From Anaerolineaceae bacterium (GTDB taxonomy: Bacteria; Chloroflexota; Anaerolineae; Anaerolineales; E44-bin32): 64,000 nucleotides of DNA. Position 1 is the first letter of the stretch. Every line of letters starts with the position of its first letter. This document shows, one piece after another, positions 37,130 through 45,383 of the stretch. A program made the position numbers and the translations under genes. The stretch lies in contig CP070708.1 in assembly GCA_020350285.1 (NCBI GenBank), positions 2,339,157-2,403,156 of the forward strand, read 5' to 3'. The notes below the pieces were generated by a model, which was given only the letters and a program-made list of their open reading frames with translations, ran no database searches and was not told where the DNA came from.

Positions 37130-38166
37130 TGGCGAACAAAATCCTTGTTTACATTGATCACTTCGCTGGTCAGGTTGTGCCAGCATCGTGGGAGGCTGTT
37201 GGCGTCGGAACGTCGTTAGCCGAGGAGCTTGGAGGCGATGTGGTAGCAGTCGTTTTGGGCCATGAGGTCGAAGAGTTCGCTCAAAACGCAATCCAGTTCG
37301 GGGCTGGTGGGGTTCTTGTGGGCGATGCCCCTGAGTTGAAGGATTATCGTCCAGAGCCGTTCGCCAGTGTGCTATCACAATTGGCAGCTGAAGCCGAGGT
37401 GCTCTTATTCCCGACTACAAGCAGGACACGTGAATTAGCGGGAATGGTCGCTGTAGATCTCGAGACGGGTGTGATACCCGATGTGGTTGCCTTTGAAATC
37501 AAGGACGGTTCAGTGTTGGCCACGCGACCAATCTACGCCGGTAAGCTTTTAACCAAAGTTGTCTGCAGTGAAAAACGGCCACAAATCCTTACCCTCCGGG
37601 GTCGAGCTTTCCCTAAACCTGAACCTGATCCTGGACGCAGTGGAGAGATCACCCCGATCGAGATGGAACTTGGCGAAATTACGACCGAGGTGACGGGCTA
37701 CAGTGAATCCAAGGTTGGGGTCAGTCTAACAGACGCTGCGATCATCGTCTCTGGAGGACGTGGTGTTTCGAACAATCCCCAGCTCAGCCCACCGGCTGAG
37801 ATCACCGATGAAAGCGAACAGGAGATATGGAGGGCTCAACAGGGCTTCGCGCTCGTTGGTGAGCTCGCCCAAGTGCTCGGCGCAGCCATGGGAGCTAGCC
37901 GAGCAGCAGTAGATGCTGGCTACATCCCCTACGAGCATCAGGTGGGTCAGACCGGGAAAGTGGTTTCTCCAGATCTCTATATCGCTTGTGGCATTTCGGG
38001 TGCCATTCAGCACCTTGCAGGTATGAGGACCTCGAAGACCATTGTGGCGATCAATCGGGATTCTGAAGCGCCTATCTTCAAGTTAGCCCGGTTTGGAATC
38101 GTGGGCGATCTATTCGATCTCCTTCCCCCGCTGACGCAGGCTTTTAAGGATCGATTGGGATCATAA
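37129..38166 (+). CDS. etfA: Electron transfer flavoprotein alpha subunit
   Basis: FAD-binding alpha subunit. The C-terminal FAD domain contains GAAMGASRAAVDAGYIPYEHQVGQTGK and ISGAIQHLAGMRTSKTIVAIN; both runs match the alpha-subunit signature for FAD binding. The N-terminal domain (LVYIDHFAGQVVPASWEAVG) is the pseudo-nucleotide-binding fold shared with EtfB. Length 345. A strong hairpin terminator lies about 100 bases after the stop. Confidence 0.95.
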   Translation: MANKILVYIDHFAGQVVPASWEAVGVGTSLAEELGGDVVAVVLGHEVEEFAQNAIQFGAGGVLVGDAPELKDYRPEPFASVLSQLAAEAEVLLFPTTSRTRELAGMVAVDLETGVIPDVVAFEIKDGSVLATRPIYAGKLLTKVVCSEKRPQILTLRGRAFPKPEPDPGRSGEITPIEMELGEITTEVTGYSESKVGVSLTDAAIIVSGGRGVSNNPQLSPPAEITDESEQEIWRAQQGFALVGELAQVLGAAMGASRAAVDAGYIPYEHQVGQTGKVVSPDLYIACGISGAIQHLAGMRTSKTIVAINRDSEAPIFKLARFGIVGDLFDLLPPLTQAFKDRLGS

Positions 38167-38262
38167 GGTTGAGAGTTAAAATAAACTCTAGCAGTGCCAA
38201 GCCCATTGGCTGCTATGAGTGCACCGAAAGGATATCCGCTAGAAGAAGGAAGAAGTAAGTGA

Positions 38263-38289
38263 TGGGGTGTGGGCATTGCCCACACCCCA
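38263..38289 (+). terminator. etfBA terminator hairpin
   Basis: A perfect 12-bp stem (TGGGGTGTGGGC and complement) with a three-base loop, followed by a moderately T-rich run (ATACATTCTATTTC). Confidence 0.7.
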
Positions 38290-38402
38290 ATACATTCTAT
38301 TTCTCCTCTAATAGTAGACCTATTTGCCTTTGCTTTCTGCGTTATATAGGAGCTATTATTCACGTCACGGAAAGGCGATCAGGGGATAAAGGCTTCGTGT
38401 AG

Positions 38403-38434
38403 TTGATATCCGGGATACGGGGATAAGGTATAAC
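38403..38434 (+). promoter_or_regulatory. Promoter of PD40 gene, probably leaderless
   Basis: TTGATA (38403-38408) and TATAAC (38429-38434), separated by a long 20-bp spacer. The ATG is at 38443, about 8 bases after the -10, and there is no Shine-Dalgarno sequence. Confidence 0.4.
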
Positions 38435-38442
38435 GATCCTAT

Positions 38443-39507
38443 ATGATTCAACTTGGAGATCCGAAATCCCGCGCCATCATGATTGTCGTCGGACTTGGCC
38501 TGGGATGTTGTTTGTTGATATCTATATGTGTCGCCATATCAGTATTTGTTATCAGTCTGCAATGGCCGGGGTTCTTGCGACTCTTCCGATCCTCGGATGC
38601 CTACTTGACCCCACTTCCTATTTACACACCTGTAAGTGGGGGAACGATCGCTTCTCCATCTCCAGAGCTGAAAAGGACGCCAACCCCTACCGAACACAAA
38701 GAAGGGGGTTTGTTTCAGGGAAAGATCGTTTTCACCTGCTTCATCGATGGTTTTGATGAAATCTGCCTTCTGGATCCCCTCAGTAAAGAGAGTCAAAGAC
38801 TAACCTTCGATCCAGCGACCGACTTCTATCCCTCTCTCAGCCCTGATAGTACTTCCATCGTTTTCTCCTCACGTAGGGACGATCGTTTTGAGATCTATAG
38901 CATGGATTTGAATGGGGAGAATCAAAACCGCCTTACGGAAGGTCTAGGAAGCCTCTTCGCTCCGGACATATCTCCGGACGGCCAGATGATCGTTTTCACC
39001 AACGCCGATGAAGGTCATCAATCGATATGGGTCATGAAACGTGATGGTGGCACACCTCGTCCTTTAACAGAGGGTTCTTGGGACGATATAGATCCCACAT
39101 GGTCTCCGGATGGTCAGCAGATCGCTTTTGCATCAAACCGCGACGGCTCACGGCAGCTATATATCATGCAGGCTGATGGCAGCCAACCTAGACGGATAAC
39201 CCAGGGGGTGTCACAACTCGGAGGGCGAAACGATTGGTCCCCGGATGGTCGACTGCTGGCATTCTACGCTGGTCCAAGGGGAGACAGAGATATTTATGTC
39301 GTGGAAATTCAGGATGGAAGTGTTCGCCGATTAACAGATGGTGGAGATAATTTGGCGCCCAGTTTCTCGCCTGATGGGCAATGGATCACATTTACATCTT
39401 ATCGTGATGGGAACAACGAAATCTATATCATGAGGTTGGATGGATCAGAGACCATCAGGCTGACTTACGGATCGCGTTCGGATTGGCAACCTAGATGGGG
39501 GCCGTAA
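38443..39507 (+). CDS. Membrane-anchored TolB-like PD40 beta-propeller protein
   Basis: A 354-residue protein with an N-terminal membrane helix (about residues 14-36), a Ser/Thr/Pro-rich linker with TPTPTEH, and six PD40-type repeats, such as ISPDGQMIVFTNADEG, WSPDGQQIAFASNRDGS and FSPDGQWITFTSYRDGN. This matches the beta-propeller of TolB-related proteins. No enzyme motif is present. It is probably exposed outside the membrane and used for binding. Confidence 0.85.
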   Translation: MIQLGDPKSRAIMIVVGLGLGCCLLISICVAISVFVISLQWPGFLRLFRSSDAYLTPLPIYTPVSGGTIASPSPELKRTPTPTEHKEGGLFQGKIVFTCFIDGFDEICLLDPLSKESQRLTFDPATDFYPSLSPDSTSIVFSSRRDDRFEIYSMDLNGENQNRLTEGLGSLFAPDISPDGQMIVFTNADEGHQSIWVMKRDGGTPRPLTEGSWDDIDPTWSPDGQQIAFASNRDGSRQLYIMQADGSQPRRITQGVSQLGGRNDWSPDGRLLAFYAGPRGDRDIYVVEIQDGSVRRLTDGGDNLAPSFSPDGQWITFTSYRDGNNEIYIMRLDGSETIRLTYGSRSDWQPRWGP

Positions 39508-39553
39508 GGTATATCCTTCAAATATTTGTTGAGTTGAATCTCCTCCATGAGCC

Positions 39554-39581
39554 TTGAGGCTCTCGACGCTTCTGCTAAAAT
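39554..39581 (+). promoter_or_regulatory. Promoter of the glycogen operon
   Basis: TTGAGG (39554-39559), 16-bp spacer, TAAAAT (39576-39581). Start near 39588, 23 bases before the GH57 ATG. The -35 sits in a small palindrome GAGCC/GGCTC. Confidence 0.55.
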
Positions 39582-39610
39582 CAGGTTCGTGCTACGGAAG
39601 GGAGTGGTTA

Positions 39611-41266
39611 ATGTCCAAAAAGGGCGCCTTTACATTTGTTTTACATTCACACCTCCCATATGCTCGGCAGGCTGGTCGATGGCCTCATGGAGAGGAGTGG
39701 CTTCACGAAGCGGCTTCTGAGACCTATGTGCCGTTATTGGATGCACTATATGGGTTACACGAGCAGGGCTTGCCAATCCACCTAACGCTCACGTTGACGC
39801 CGATCCTACTGGAGCAGCTCGCCGATGAGGATGTCCGAAGAAACTTTGTTACTTATCTGGATGATCGCATCGCATCCGCCACAGCAGACATCCCGCGTTT
39901 CGAAACAAATGGCGATACCCACTTCGCTTATTTGGCATCCTTTTATCGCGACTGGTATTTGGGGATACGTACCAGCTTCACAGAACGCTACGGTGGGAAC
40001 CTGGTGCCAGCATTTCGTCAACTGCAGAGCGAAGGTGTGATCGAGATCGTGACCTGTGCCGCGACTCATGGCTACCTGCCTTTACTAGAAAGGGACGAAT
40101 CGATCAACCTTCAACTTACGACCGCAATTCAAAGCTACCGGCGTCATTTTGGCCGCGATCCAAGATCGATATGGTTGCCGGAGTGCGCCTATCGGCCTGG
40201 TTATTACACGAAGCAGGGGATAGAGCGACCGGGTCTTGAGGATTTTCTCGCCCAGCAAGGTATCAAGCTATTCTTCACAGAAACCCACTTGATCGAAGGT
40301 GGAAAGCCCGTCGGAGTTGCCGCAGGGGAGGCCATAGGTCCTTATGGGAATGTGATTCGACGTTACCTAGTCCCATTCTCAGATGTACAGCTTGACCAAC
40401 CTGCAAGTACTTACCAACCCCATTATGTAACCCAGCCTCAGGTAGCTGTGCTGGGGCGAAATAACCGAACGGGCCTTCAAGTATGGAGTGCAGAATGGGG
40501 CTACCCTGGTGAATTTGATTATCGCGAGTTCCACAAGAAAGACGGAATCTCAGGGATGCAATACTGGCGTGTGACAGGTCCCAGAGTGGATCTCGCGGAT
40601 AAGGATGCTTATCACCCAGATTGGGCCGCAAACAAGGTGGAAAAACACGCAGACCACTATGCTCAATTGGTGGAAGAACTGTTGACCACCTATCAGGGGG
40701 AGACTGGTCAAACTGGCATCATCTCTGCGATCTACGACACAGAATTGTTTGGTCATTGGTGGTTTGAAGGTGTGGATTGGATCAGGGAAGTCTTGAGGCG
40801 ATTAGCGACCTCAGAAGTTGTCGAACTTACGACGGCTTCAGATTATGTCGAGAATCATCCACCATCAACAGTTCTTAACCTCCCGGAAGGTTCTTGGGGC
40901 GCTGGTGGCACACATTTCGTTTGGGATAATGCCGATACACGATGGATGTGGCCTATTATCCACGCAGCAGAGAACCGTTTGCATGAGGCGGTTGAGGCTC
41001 ACGCTACCGCAAGGGGAGCGATTCGACACATCCTTGACCAAGCGGCACGCGAATTGTTGCTCCTCCAGTCCTCCGATTGGCCTTTTTTGGTGACCACCGG
41101 ACAAGCTCGTGAGTACTCTATCCACCGTTTTCGCCAACACGTTGACCGCTTCAATATGTTGCTAGATGAACTTGATCAGGAACATCCGAGAGAAGAACTT
41201 GCGGCGGATTTTTGGGAGAAGGATAAGATCTTCCCCGAAATTGATTACCGATGGTTTCAAGCATGA
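39611..41266 (+). CDS. GH57 1,4-alpha-glucan branching enzyme
   Basis: Introduces alpha-1,6 branches into glycogen. GH57 motifs occur in order: FVLHSHLPYAR near the N terminus, the nucleophile region WLPECAYRPGYY with its Glu, and the acid/base region IYDTELFGHWWFEG with its Asp, as in the archaeal and Thermus GH57 branching enzymes. The C-terminal helical domain ends ...WEKDKIFPEIDYRWFQA. Length 551 from the ATG at 39611 (GGAAGGGAG upstream); an in-frame start at 39554 coincides with the -35 box and is rejected. Coupled to glgA by an ATGA overlap. Confidence 0.93.
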   Translation: MSKKGAFTFVLHSHLPYARQAGRWPHGEEWLHEAASETYVPLLDALYGLHEQGLPIHLTLTLTPILLEQLADEDVRRNFVTYLDDRIASATADIPRFETNGDTHFAYLASFYRDWYLGIRTSFTERYGGNLVPAFRQLQSEGVIEIVTCAATHGYLPLLERDESINLQLTTAIQSYRRHFGRDPRSIWLPECAYRPGYYTKQGIERPGLEDFLAQQGIKLFFTETHLIEGGKPVGVAAGEAIGPYGNVIRRYLVPFSDVQLDQPASTYQPHYVTQPQVAVLGRNNRTGLQVWSAEWGYPGEFDYREFHKKDGISGMQYWRVTGPRVDLADKDAYHPDWAANKVEKHADHYAQLVEELLTTYQGETGQTGIISAIYDTELFGHWWFEGVDWIREVLRRLATSEVVELTTASDYVENHPPSTVLNLPEGSWGAGGTHFVWDNADTRWMWPIIHAAENRLHEAVEAHATARGAIRHILDQAARELLLLQSSDWPFLVTTGQAREYSIHRFRQHVDRFNMLLDELDQEHPREELAADFWEKDKIFPEIDYRWFQA

Positions 41267-42693
41267 GGGTTTTATTTCTGGCCTCAGAGGCGACTCCTCT
41301 TGTTAAGGTAGGGGGATTAGCTGATGTCGCTGGGGAGCTTCCCCGGGCTTTGAGGACGCTGGATCTTGATGTTCGATTAGCGCTGCCATTTTATTCTTCG
41401 ATTAAAGAATCCGGACTTGAAGTGGAGCGAATTGGGGAAGCTTCTGTAGTGCATTCTGGGGGGAGGCGTGGGGCGGAGGTGTATTCAAGCGAGACTCGAG
41501 GCGTTCCAGTATTTTTGATAGACGGCGCTCCAATTCGCCAGTCAGAGGGTATCTATGAATCTCCCGAGATTGATGTTGACAAGTTTATTTTCTTCTCCTT
41601 AGCTGCTCTAGCACTATGTGAAGAAATCGGATGGCAACCAGGGATCGTCCACGCAAATGACTGGCACGCAGCTCTGTCGGTAGCTTGGCTTAATGCACAT
41701 CGAGAGGGGAACAGCTTCTGGAATGAAGTAGCGAGTGTATTTACCCTGCACAACTTGCCTTATATGGGCAGCGATGCTAGTCGGGTCTTGGTAGATTATG
41801 ATGTGAAGATCGCAGATCTTGCTCATCTGCCACCCTGGTCTCGAAATTTGCCCCTTCCCATAGGGCTTGCGACAGCGGATTGGTTGAGCACCGTCAGCCC
41901 ATCCTATGCTAAAGAAATTCAAACTTCCGAGTTCGGTCATGGCCTGGAGGGACTCCTGCAATCCCGTCGTGAACGCCTCGTTGGAATACTCAACGGGATC
42001 GACTCGGAGGTCTGGAATCCAACACAAGATGCTGCATTGTCCACGACTTTTTCGTATGATGACATCGAATCCCGTGTGAAGAATAAACAGGCATTACAAA
42101 GTGAACTAGGGCTTGAAACGGACCCGGATGTCCCGTTGTTAGCTATGGTCACTCGTTTAGATCATCAAAAAGGTGTTGATTTGGTGCTGGATGCATTGAA
42201 TGACGTAATCAATGAGCGTTGGCAATTTATATTACTTGGGACAGGCGATTCAGCACTGGAGGGGCGTGCAGAGAAACTCTCCTCTACACATCCTGATCGG
42301 ATCCGCTTTATCAACCGCTTTGCCCCCAAGCTTGCCCGCAGGATCTATGGTGGAAGCGATTTGATGATCATCCCGTCCCGTTATGAACCATGCGGGTTAG
42401 CCCAATTAATTGCGATGCGATACGGCTGTATTCCTGTCGTGCGATCCACCGGTGGGTTGAAAGATACGGTGGAGGATTACGATTCAACCGGTCAAGGGAC
42501 GGGTTTCACCTTCGGGCCGGCGGAATCGGGCGCGTTATGCACGGCTATTCAGCGGGGGCTAAACTTGTTTGGGGACAAAGCAACATGGCAAGAATTGCAG
42601 CGACGCGCAATGATGAGGGATTTCTCATGGCAAAGATCTGCTGAGGATTATTATGATTTGTATCGTCGAGCGCTTGGGGAGAGATCAGTGTGA
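41263..42693 (+). CDS. glgA: Glycogen synthase (GT5)
   Basis: Builds alpha-1,4-glucan from an NDP-glucose donor. The N-terminal donor-site motif VKVGGLADVAGELPRAL, the central HANDWHAAL, VTRLDHQKGVDLVLDAL and the C-terminal PSRYEPCGLAQLIAMRYG with STGGLKDTV identify it. Length 476. The start at 41263 gives an ATGA overlap with the branching enzyme and places MRVLFLASEATPLVKVGG as the natural N terminus. No glgC lies nearby, so the nucleotide-sugar supply is encoded elsewhere. Confidence 0.95.
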   Translation: MRVLFLASEATPLVKVGGLADVAGELPRALRTLDLDVRLALPFYSSIKESGLEVERIGEASVVHSGGRRGAEVYSSETRGVPVFLIDGAPIRQSEGIYESPEIDVDKFIFFSLAALALCEEIGWQPGIVHANDWHAALSVAWLNAHREGNSFWNEVASVFTLHNLPYMGSDASRVLVDYDVKIADLAHLPPWSRNLPLPIGLATADWLSTVSPSYAKEIQTSEFGHGLEGLLQSRRERLVGILNGIDSEVWNPTQDAALSTTFSYDDIESRVKNKQALQSELGLETDPDVPLLAMVTRLDHQKGVDLVLDALNDVINERWQFILLGTGDSALEGRAEKLSSTHPDRIRFINRFAPKLARRIYGGSDLMIIPSRYEPCGLAQLIAMRYGCIPVVRSTGGLKDTVEDYDSTGQGTGFTFGPAESGALCTAIQRGLNLFGDKATWQELQRRAMMRDFSWQRSAEDYYDLYRRALGERSV

Positions 42694-44219
42694 TGGGTGA
42701 AGTAGAAGATATATTTCAACGCAAAGGTGGCGTGCTGCTTCATCCTACATCCTTGCCTGGTCCGTATGGAATCGGTGATTTGGGTCCAACAGCATGGAGT
42801 TGGATTGACTGGTTACAAGATGCAGGTTGTCAAGTATGGCAGGTTCTCCCATTAGGTCCGACCGGATATGGGGATTCACCATATCAGAGTTTCTCCTCTT
42901 TCGCTGGAAACCCTTTACTCATTAGCCCGGAGAGGTTGTTGATGGAGGGGTTACTCACCGATGCTGACCTCGAGCCAATACCTGAGTTTCAAGATGACCG
43001 AATCGACTTTGGGATGGTTATTGAATATAAGGACCGTCTTCTGAATCTCGCCCTGGACAGGTTTCTTTCAGGAGCAACCCCAGACTTAGAAAGAGAATTC
43101 CAAGCCTATTGTCATGAACAAGCGCATTGGTTGGACGATTTTGCGCTCTTCATGGCGATTAAAGGGGAACATGAAGGTATATCTTGGATAGATTGGGAGC
43201 CAACTTTGGCTCTTCGTGAGCCCCACGCGATCGCCAAGGCGCGGGAGAGACTTAGGGGAAAAATCGAGGCTCACCGATTTCGTCAGTTTCTCTTCTCCCA
43301 GCAATGGCAAATCGTGAGACAGCGAGCGGCGGAAACGGATCTGATGATCATCGGGGACATTCCGATTTTTGTCGCCCATGATAGTGCTGATGTTTGGGCT
43401 CATCCTAAGTTTTTCTTCCTGGATGATGCCGGATTACCTACCGTTGTAGCAGGGGTGCCTCCCGACTACTTTTCCCCCACGGGTCAGAGATGGGGAAATC
43501 CACTTTATCGATGGGATGTGATGCAGGAGGATGGTTATACGTGGTGGTTATCCCGTTTGGCAAGTGTGTTATCAATGGTAGACCTCGTTCGATTGGATCA
43601 TTTTCGTGGTTTTCAGGCATATTGGGAGATCCCAGCGGAAGATGAAGGCGCGGAGACCGGAAGTTGGCGAATTGGTCCGGGTGAGGATTTTCTGGAAACG
43701 GCTCATAATGCGCTTGGAGATCTACCCATTATCGCTGAGGATTTAGGATTGATCACGCCAGAGGTTATAGCCTTACGTAAGGCTTTTAAGCTTCCAGGGA
43801 TGAAAGTGCTCCAGTTCGCGTTTGATGATGATGCTACACATGGTTATTTGCCTCATAATTATGAGAGACACTGCGTTGCTTATACAGGGACGCATGATAA
43901 CGATACCTCAAGGGGGTGGTATGCTTCAGCCCCAGAGGAAACGAAGGAATTCTGTCAGCGGTACTTGGGATGTGAAGAGGAAAATATCCCTTGGGGCATG
44001 ATACAGGCGATCTGGTCCTCGGTTGCTGAAATGGCAATCGTACCGATGCAAGACCTCCTCGAGTTAGGAAGTGAAGCACGCATGAATTTCCCCAGCCGGG
44101 CAGAAGGCAACTGGGCATGGCGTGTCAAGGCTGAGGAGCTATCTCCCCAACTCGCAAGGCGTATGCGGGAGATGGGCGTCTTGTATGGGCGGTTGATAGA
44201 AACAACCGAAATCGAGTGA
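42693..44219 (+). CDS. malQ: 4-alpha-glucanotransferase (amylomaltase, GH77)
   Basis: Disproportionates maltodextrins. Typical motifs are GVLLHPTSLPGPYGIGDLG, VWQVLPLGPTGYGDSPYQ, IIGDIPIFVAHDSADVWAHP, the nucleophile region DLVRLDHFRGFQAYW (Asp), the acid/base IIAEDLGLITPEV (Glu) and YTGTHDNDTSRGW. Length 508-509. The start is ATG 42693, or GTG 42690 one codon earlier, both overlapping the glgA stop. It completes a glycogen synthesis and remodelling operon. Confidence 0.95.
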   Translation: MGEVEDIFQRKGGVLLHPTSLPGPYGIGDLGPTAWSWIDWLQDAGCQVWQVLPLGPTGYGDSPYQSFSSFAGNPLLISPERLLMEGLLTDADLEPIPEFQDDRIDFGMVIEYKDRLLNLALDRFLSGATPDLEREFQAYCHEQAHWLDDFALFMAIKGEHEGISWIDWEPTLALREPHAIAKARERLRGKIEAHRFRQFLFSQQWQIVRQRAAETDLMIIGDIPIFVAHDSADVWAHPKFFFLDDAGLPTVVAGVPPDYFSPTGQRWGNPLYRWDVMQEDGYTWWLSRLASVLSMVDLVRLDHFRGFQAYWEIPAEDEGAETGSWRIGPGEDFLETAHNALGDLPIIAEDLGLITPEVIALRKAFKLPGMKVLQFAFDDDATHGYLPHNYERHCVAYTGTHDNDTSRGWYASAPEETKEFCQRYLGCEEENIPWGMIQAIWSSVAEMAIVPMQDLLELGSEARMNFPSRAEGNWAWRVKAEELSPQLARRMREMGVLYGRLIETTEIE

Positions 44220-44332
44220 TAGGCACCAAGGCACTATGGCACCTAGGCACCAAGGCACTTAGGATTTAATGATTAGATCCGAATTGCCATAGTGCCTAGG
44301 TGCCCAAGTGCCCAGGTACCCACGTGCTTAGG
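44220..44332. repeat. GGCACC inverted-repeat element, copy 2
   Basis: GGCACCAAGGCAC and GGCACCTAGGCACC units on the left are mirrored by GTGCCTAGGTGCCC and GTGCCCAGGTACCC on the right, around a short AT-rich spacer. Same word structure as 21924-22041. It starts right after the malQ stop and could also fold as a terminator-like hairpin. Confidence 0.7.
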
Positions 44333-44369
44333 TATAGAAATTATTTTCCTTAGTTGAAGGGAGTTCTAT

Positions 44370-44858
44370 ATGAAAATCGCCATTATCAGCGACACACACG
44401 ACAACGTGTGGAAAATCGATCAGGGTATGCCCTATATGCGTTCCGCCGATGTCGTGATCCACTGTGGAGATCTCTGTTCGCCGTTTGTCGTTGAGAGATT
44501 GGGGGAGGGATTAAAGGACACGCCAGTCCATATTGTATGGGGCAACAACGAGGGCGATCGTTTCACGATCTCAAAGGTTGCCCAAGGTTATCCACAGGTG
44601 GTCTTACATGGTGCCTTTGCCAAGCTTGAGATTGGGGGATTGAGAGTGGCGGTGAACCACTACCCGGAAATTGCCCGCGGTCTTGCGCTTTCAAGGGAGT
44701 TCGACTTGGTTTGTTATGGACACGATCACACCGCGCATGAGGAGACGGTTGGCGGTTGTCTTCTTCTCAATCCGGGTGAACTGATGGGCTTGAACGGGTA
44801 CAGCACATTAGCGCTGCTCGATCCGAGCAGTCGTGAGGTGACCTGGGTGAACCTGTAA
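44370..44858 (+). CDS. MJ0936/YfcE-family metallophosphoesterase
   Basis: A 162-residue calcineurin-like phosphodiesterase. All metal-site motifs are present: AIISDTHDN (residues 4-12), VIHCGDLCS, WGNNEGD and CYGHDHTAHEE. The family hydrolyses small phosphodiesters or cyclic nucleotides in vitro; the natural substrate is unknown. It has its own ribosome site (GAAGGGAG) and lies after the repeat element downstream of malQ. Confidence 0.9.
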   Translation: MKIAIISDTHDNVWKIDQGMPYMRSADVVIHCGDLCSPFVVERLGEGLKDTPVHIVWGNNEGDRFTISKVAQGYPQVVLHGAFAKLEIGGLRVAVNHYPEIARGLALSREFDLVCYGHDHTAHEETVGGCLLLNPGELMGLNGYSTLALLDPSSREVTWVNL

Positions 44859-44900
44859 ACGGAACATAAAGCTTCCTTGATAGGTGAACTGTCACAAGAC

Positions 44901-44930
44901 GGAAGCTGCAAGCTACAAGCTACAAGCTTC
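44901..44930. repeat. Short CAAGCTA tandem repeat
   Basis: Three to four near-perfect copies of the 7-base word CAAGCTA in a row, directly upstream of the tRNA-Arg terminator. Too short for more to be said. Confidence 0.5.
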
Positions 44931-44990
44931 AATCCCACATAACCTGCTTGTCTTCTTTTTCTAGTTATGCTCTGAAGGTTCACAAAATAC

Positions 44991-45019
44991 AAACGCCCTG
45001 GTTTCAGACCAGGGCGTTT
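44991..45019 (-). terminator. tRNA-Arg terminator
   Basis: An 11-bp inverted repeat (AAACGCCCTGG and complement) with a 7-base loop begins 2 bases past the tRNA 3' end. On the minus strand it is followed by the T-rich run GTATTTTGTG. Confidence 0.75.
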
Positions 45020-45021
45020 AG

Positions 45022-45093
45022 CGCCCCTGCGGCGACTCGAACGCCGGCATCTGCCTCCGGAGGGCAGCGCTCTATCCACTGAGCTACAGGGGC
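45022..45093 (-). tRNA. tRNA-Arg (anticodon CCG)
   Basis: On the minus strand a complete cloverleaf: 7-bp acceptor GCCCCTG/CAGGGGC, D-arm AGCTCAGTGGATAGAGC, anticodon stem CTGCC/GGCAG with loop CTCCGGA (anticodon CCG, reading CGG), T-loop GTTCGAGTC. The 3' CCA is not encoded. Flanked by its own promoter and terminator. Confidence 0.95.
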
Positions 45094-45107
45094 AAAGCGT
45101 TTTTTTG

Positions 45108-45136
45108 ATTTTACCCCATCCATTTTGGTGTAACAA
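45108..45136 (-). promoter_or_regulatory. Promoter of tRNA-Arg
   Basis: Minus strand TTGTTA (45136-45131), exactly 17 bp, TAAAAT (45113-45108). The start should fall near 45101, about 8 bases before the mature tRNA. Confidence 0.7.
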
Positions 45137-45144
45137 GTTTCTAG

Positions 45145-45173
45145 CTCCCCGCGAGCTTTAAACTTGCGGGGAG
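45145..45173. repeat. CCCGCGAG hairpin, copy 2
   Basis: CTCCCCGCGAG paired with CTTGCGGGGAG (one G-U pair). Family member of 32221-32255 and 53788-53820. This copy lies upstream of tRNA-Arg rather than at a gene end, so a terminator role is not certain for it. Confidence 0.65.
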
Positions 45174-45225
45174 TCTATCCGATGAGAATAATGAAAAGAA
45201 CCTTTTCGAAGTTTCTACGAATGGT

Positions 45226-45253
45226 GTAGGGGCAATTCATGAATTGACCCTAC
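45226..45253. repeat. 28-bp GTAGGGGC palindrome with the 73-bp element's arms
   Basis: Its two 14-bp arms (GTAGGGGCAATTCA and TGAATTGACCCTAC) are those of the 73-bp elements, joined with no 45-bp core between them. One mismatch between the arms. Confidence 0.8.
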
Positions 45254-45322
45254 GGATAGACACTTCCTCAGGTAATCCTCAATCAAACCGAGGATTGATC
45301 AAGCGTTACGGTCTAATCTCGC

Positions 45323-45374
45323 TTGACCAGGTGCTGTTGACTGTGCTATCATAAAACTACCGACCGGTCGGTAG
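45323..45374 (+). promoter_or_regulatory. Promoter and TetR operator of the beta-oxidation operon
   Basis: TTGACC (45323-45328), 18-bp spacer, TATCAT (45347-45352), start near 45359. An 18-bp perfect palindrome, CTACCGACCGGTCGGTAG, spans 45357-45374 directly over the start point and 9 bases before the tetR ATG. Its position and symmetry are what is expected for the operator of the TetR dimer encoded next; binding would block transcription initiation. Confidence 0.8.
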
Positions 45375-45383
45375 GGAAAATCT

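Noticed and set aside
39554-39610. Longer start for the GH57 enzyme
   Set aside because: The upstream start coincides with the -35 element TTGAGG, and the -10 lies downstream of it; the ATG at 39611 has a good ribosome site.
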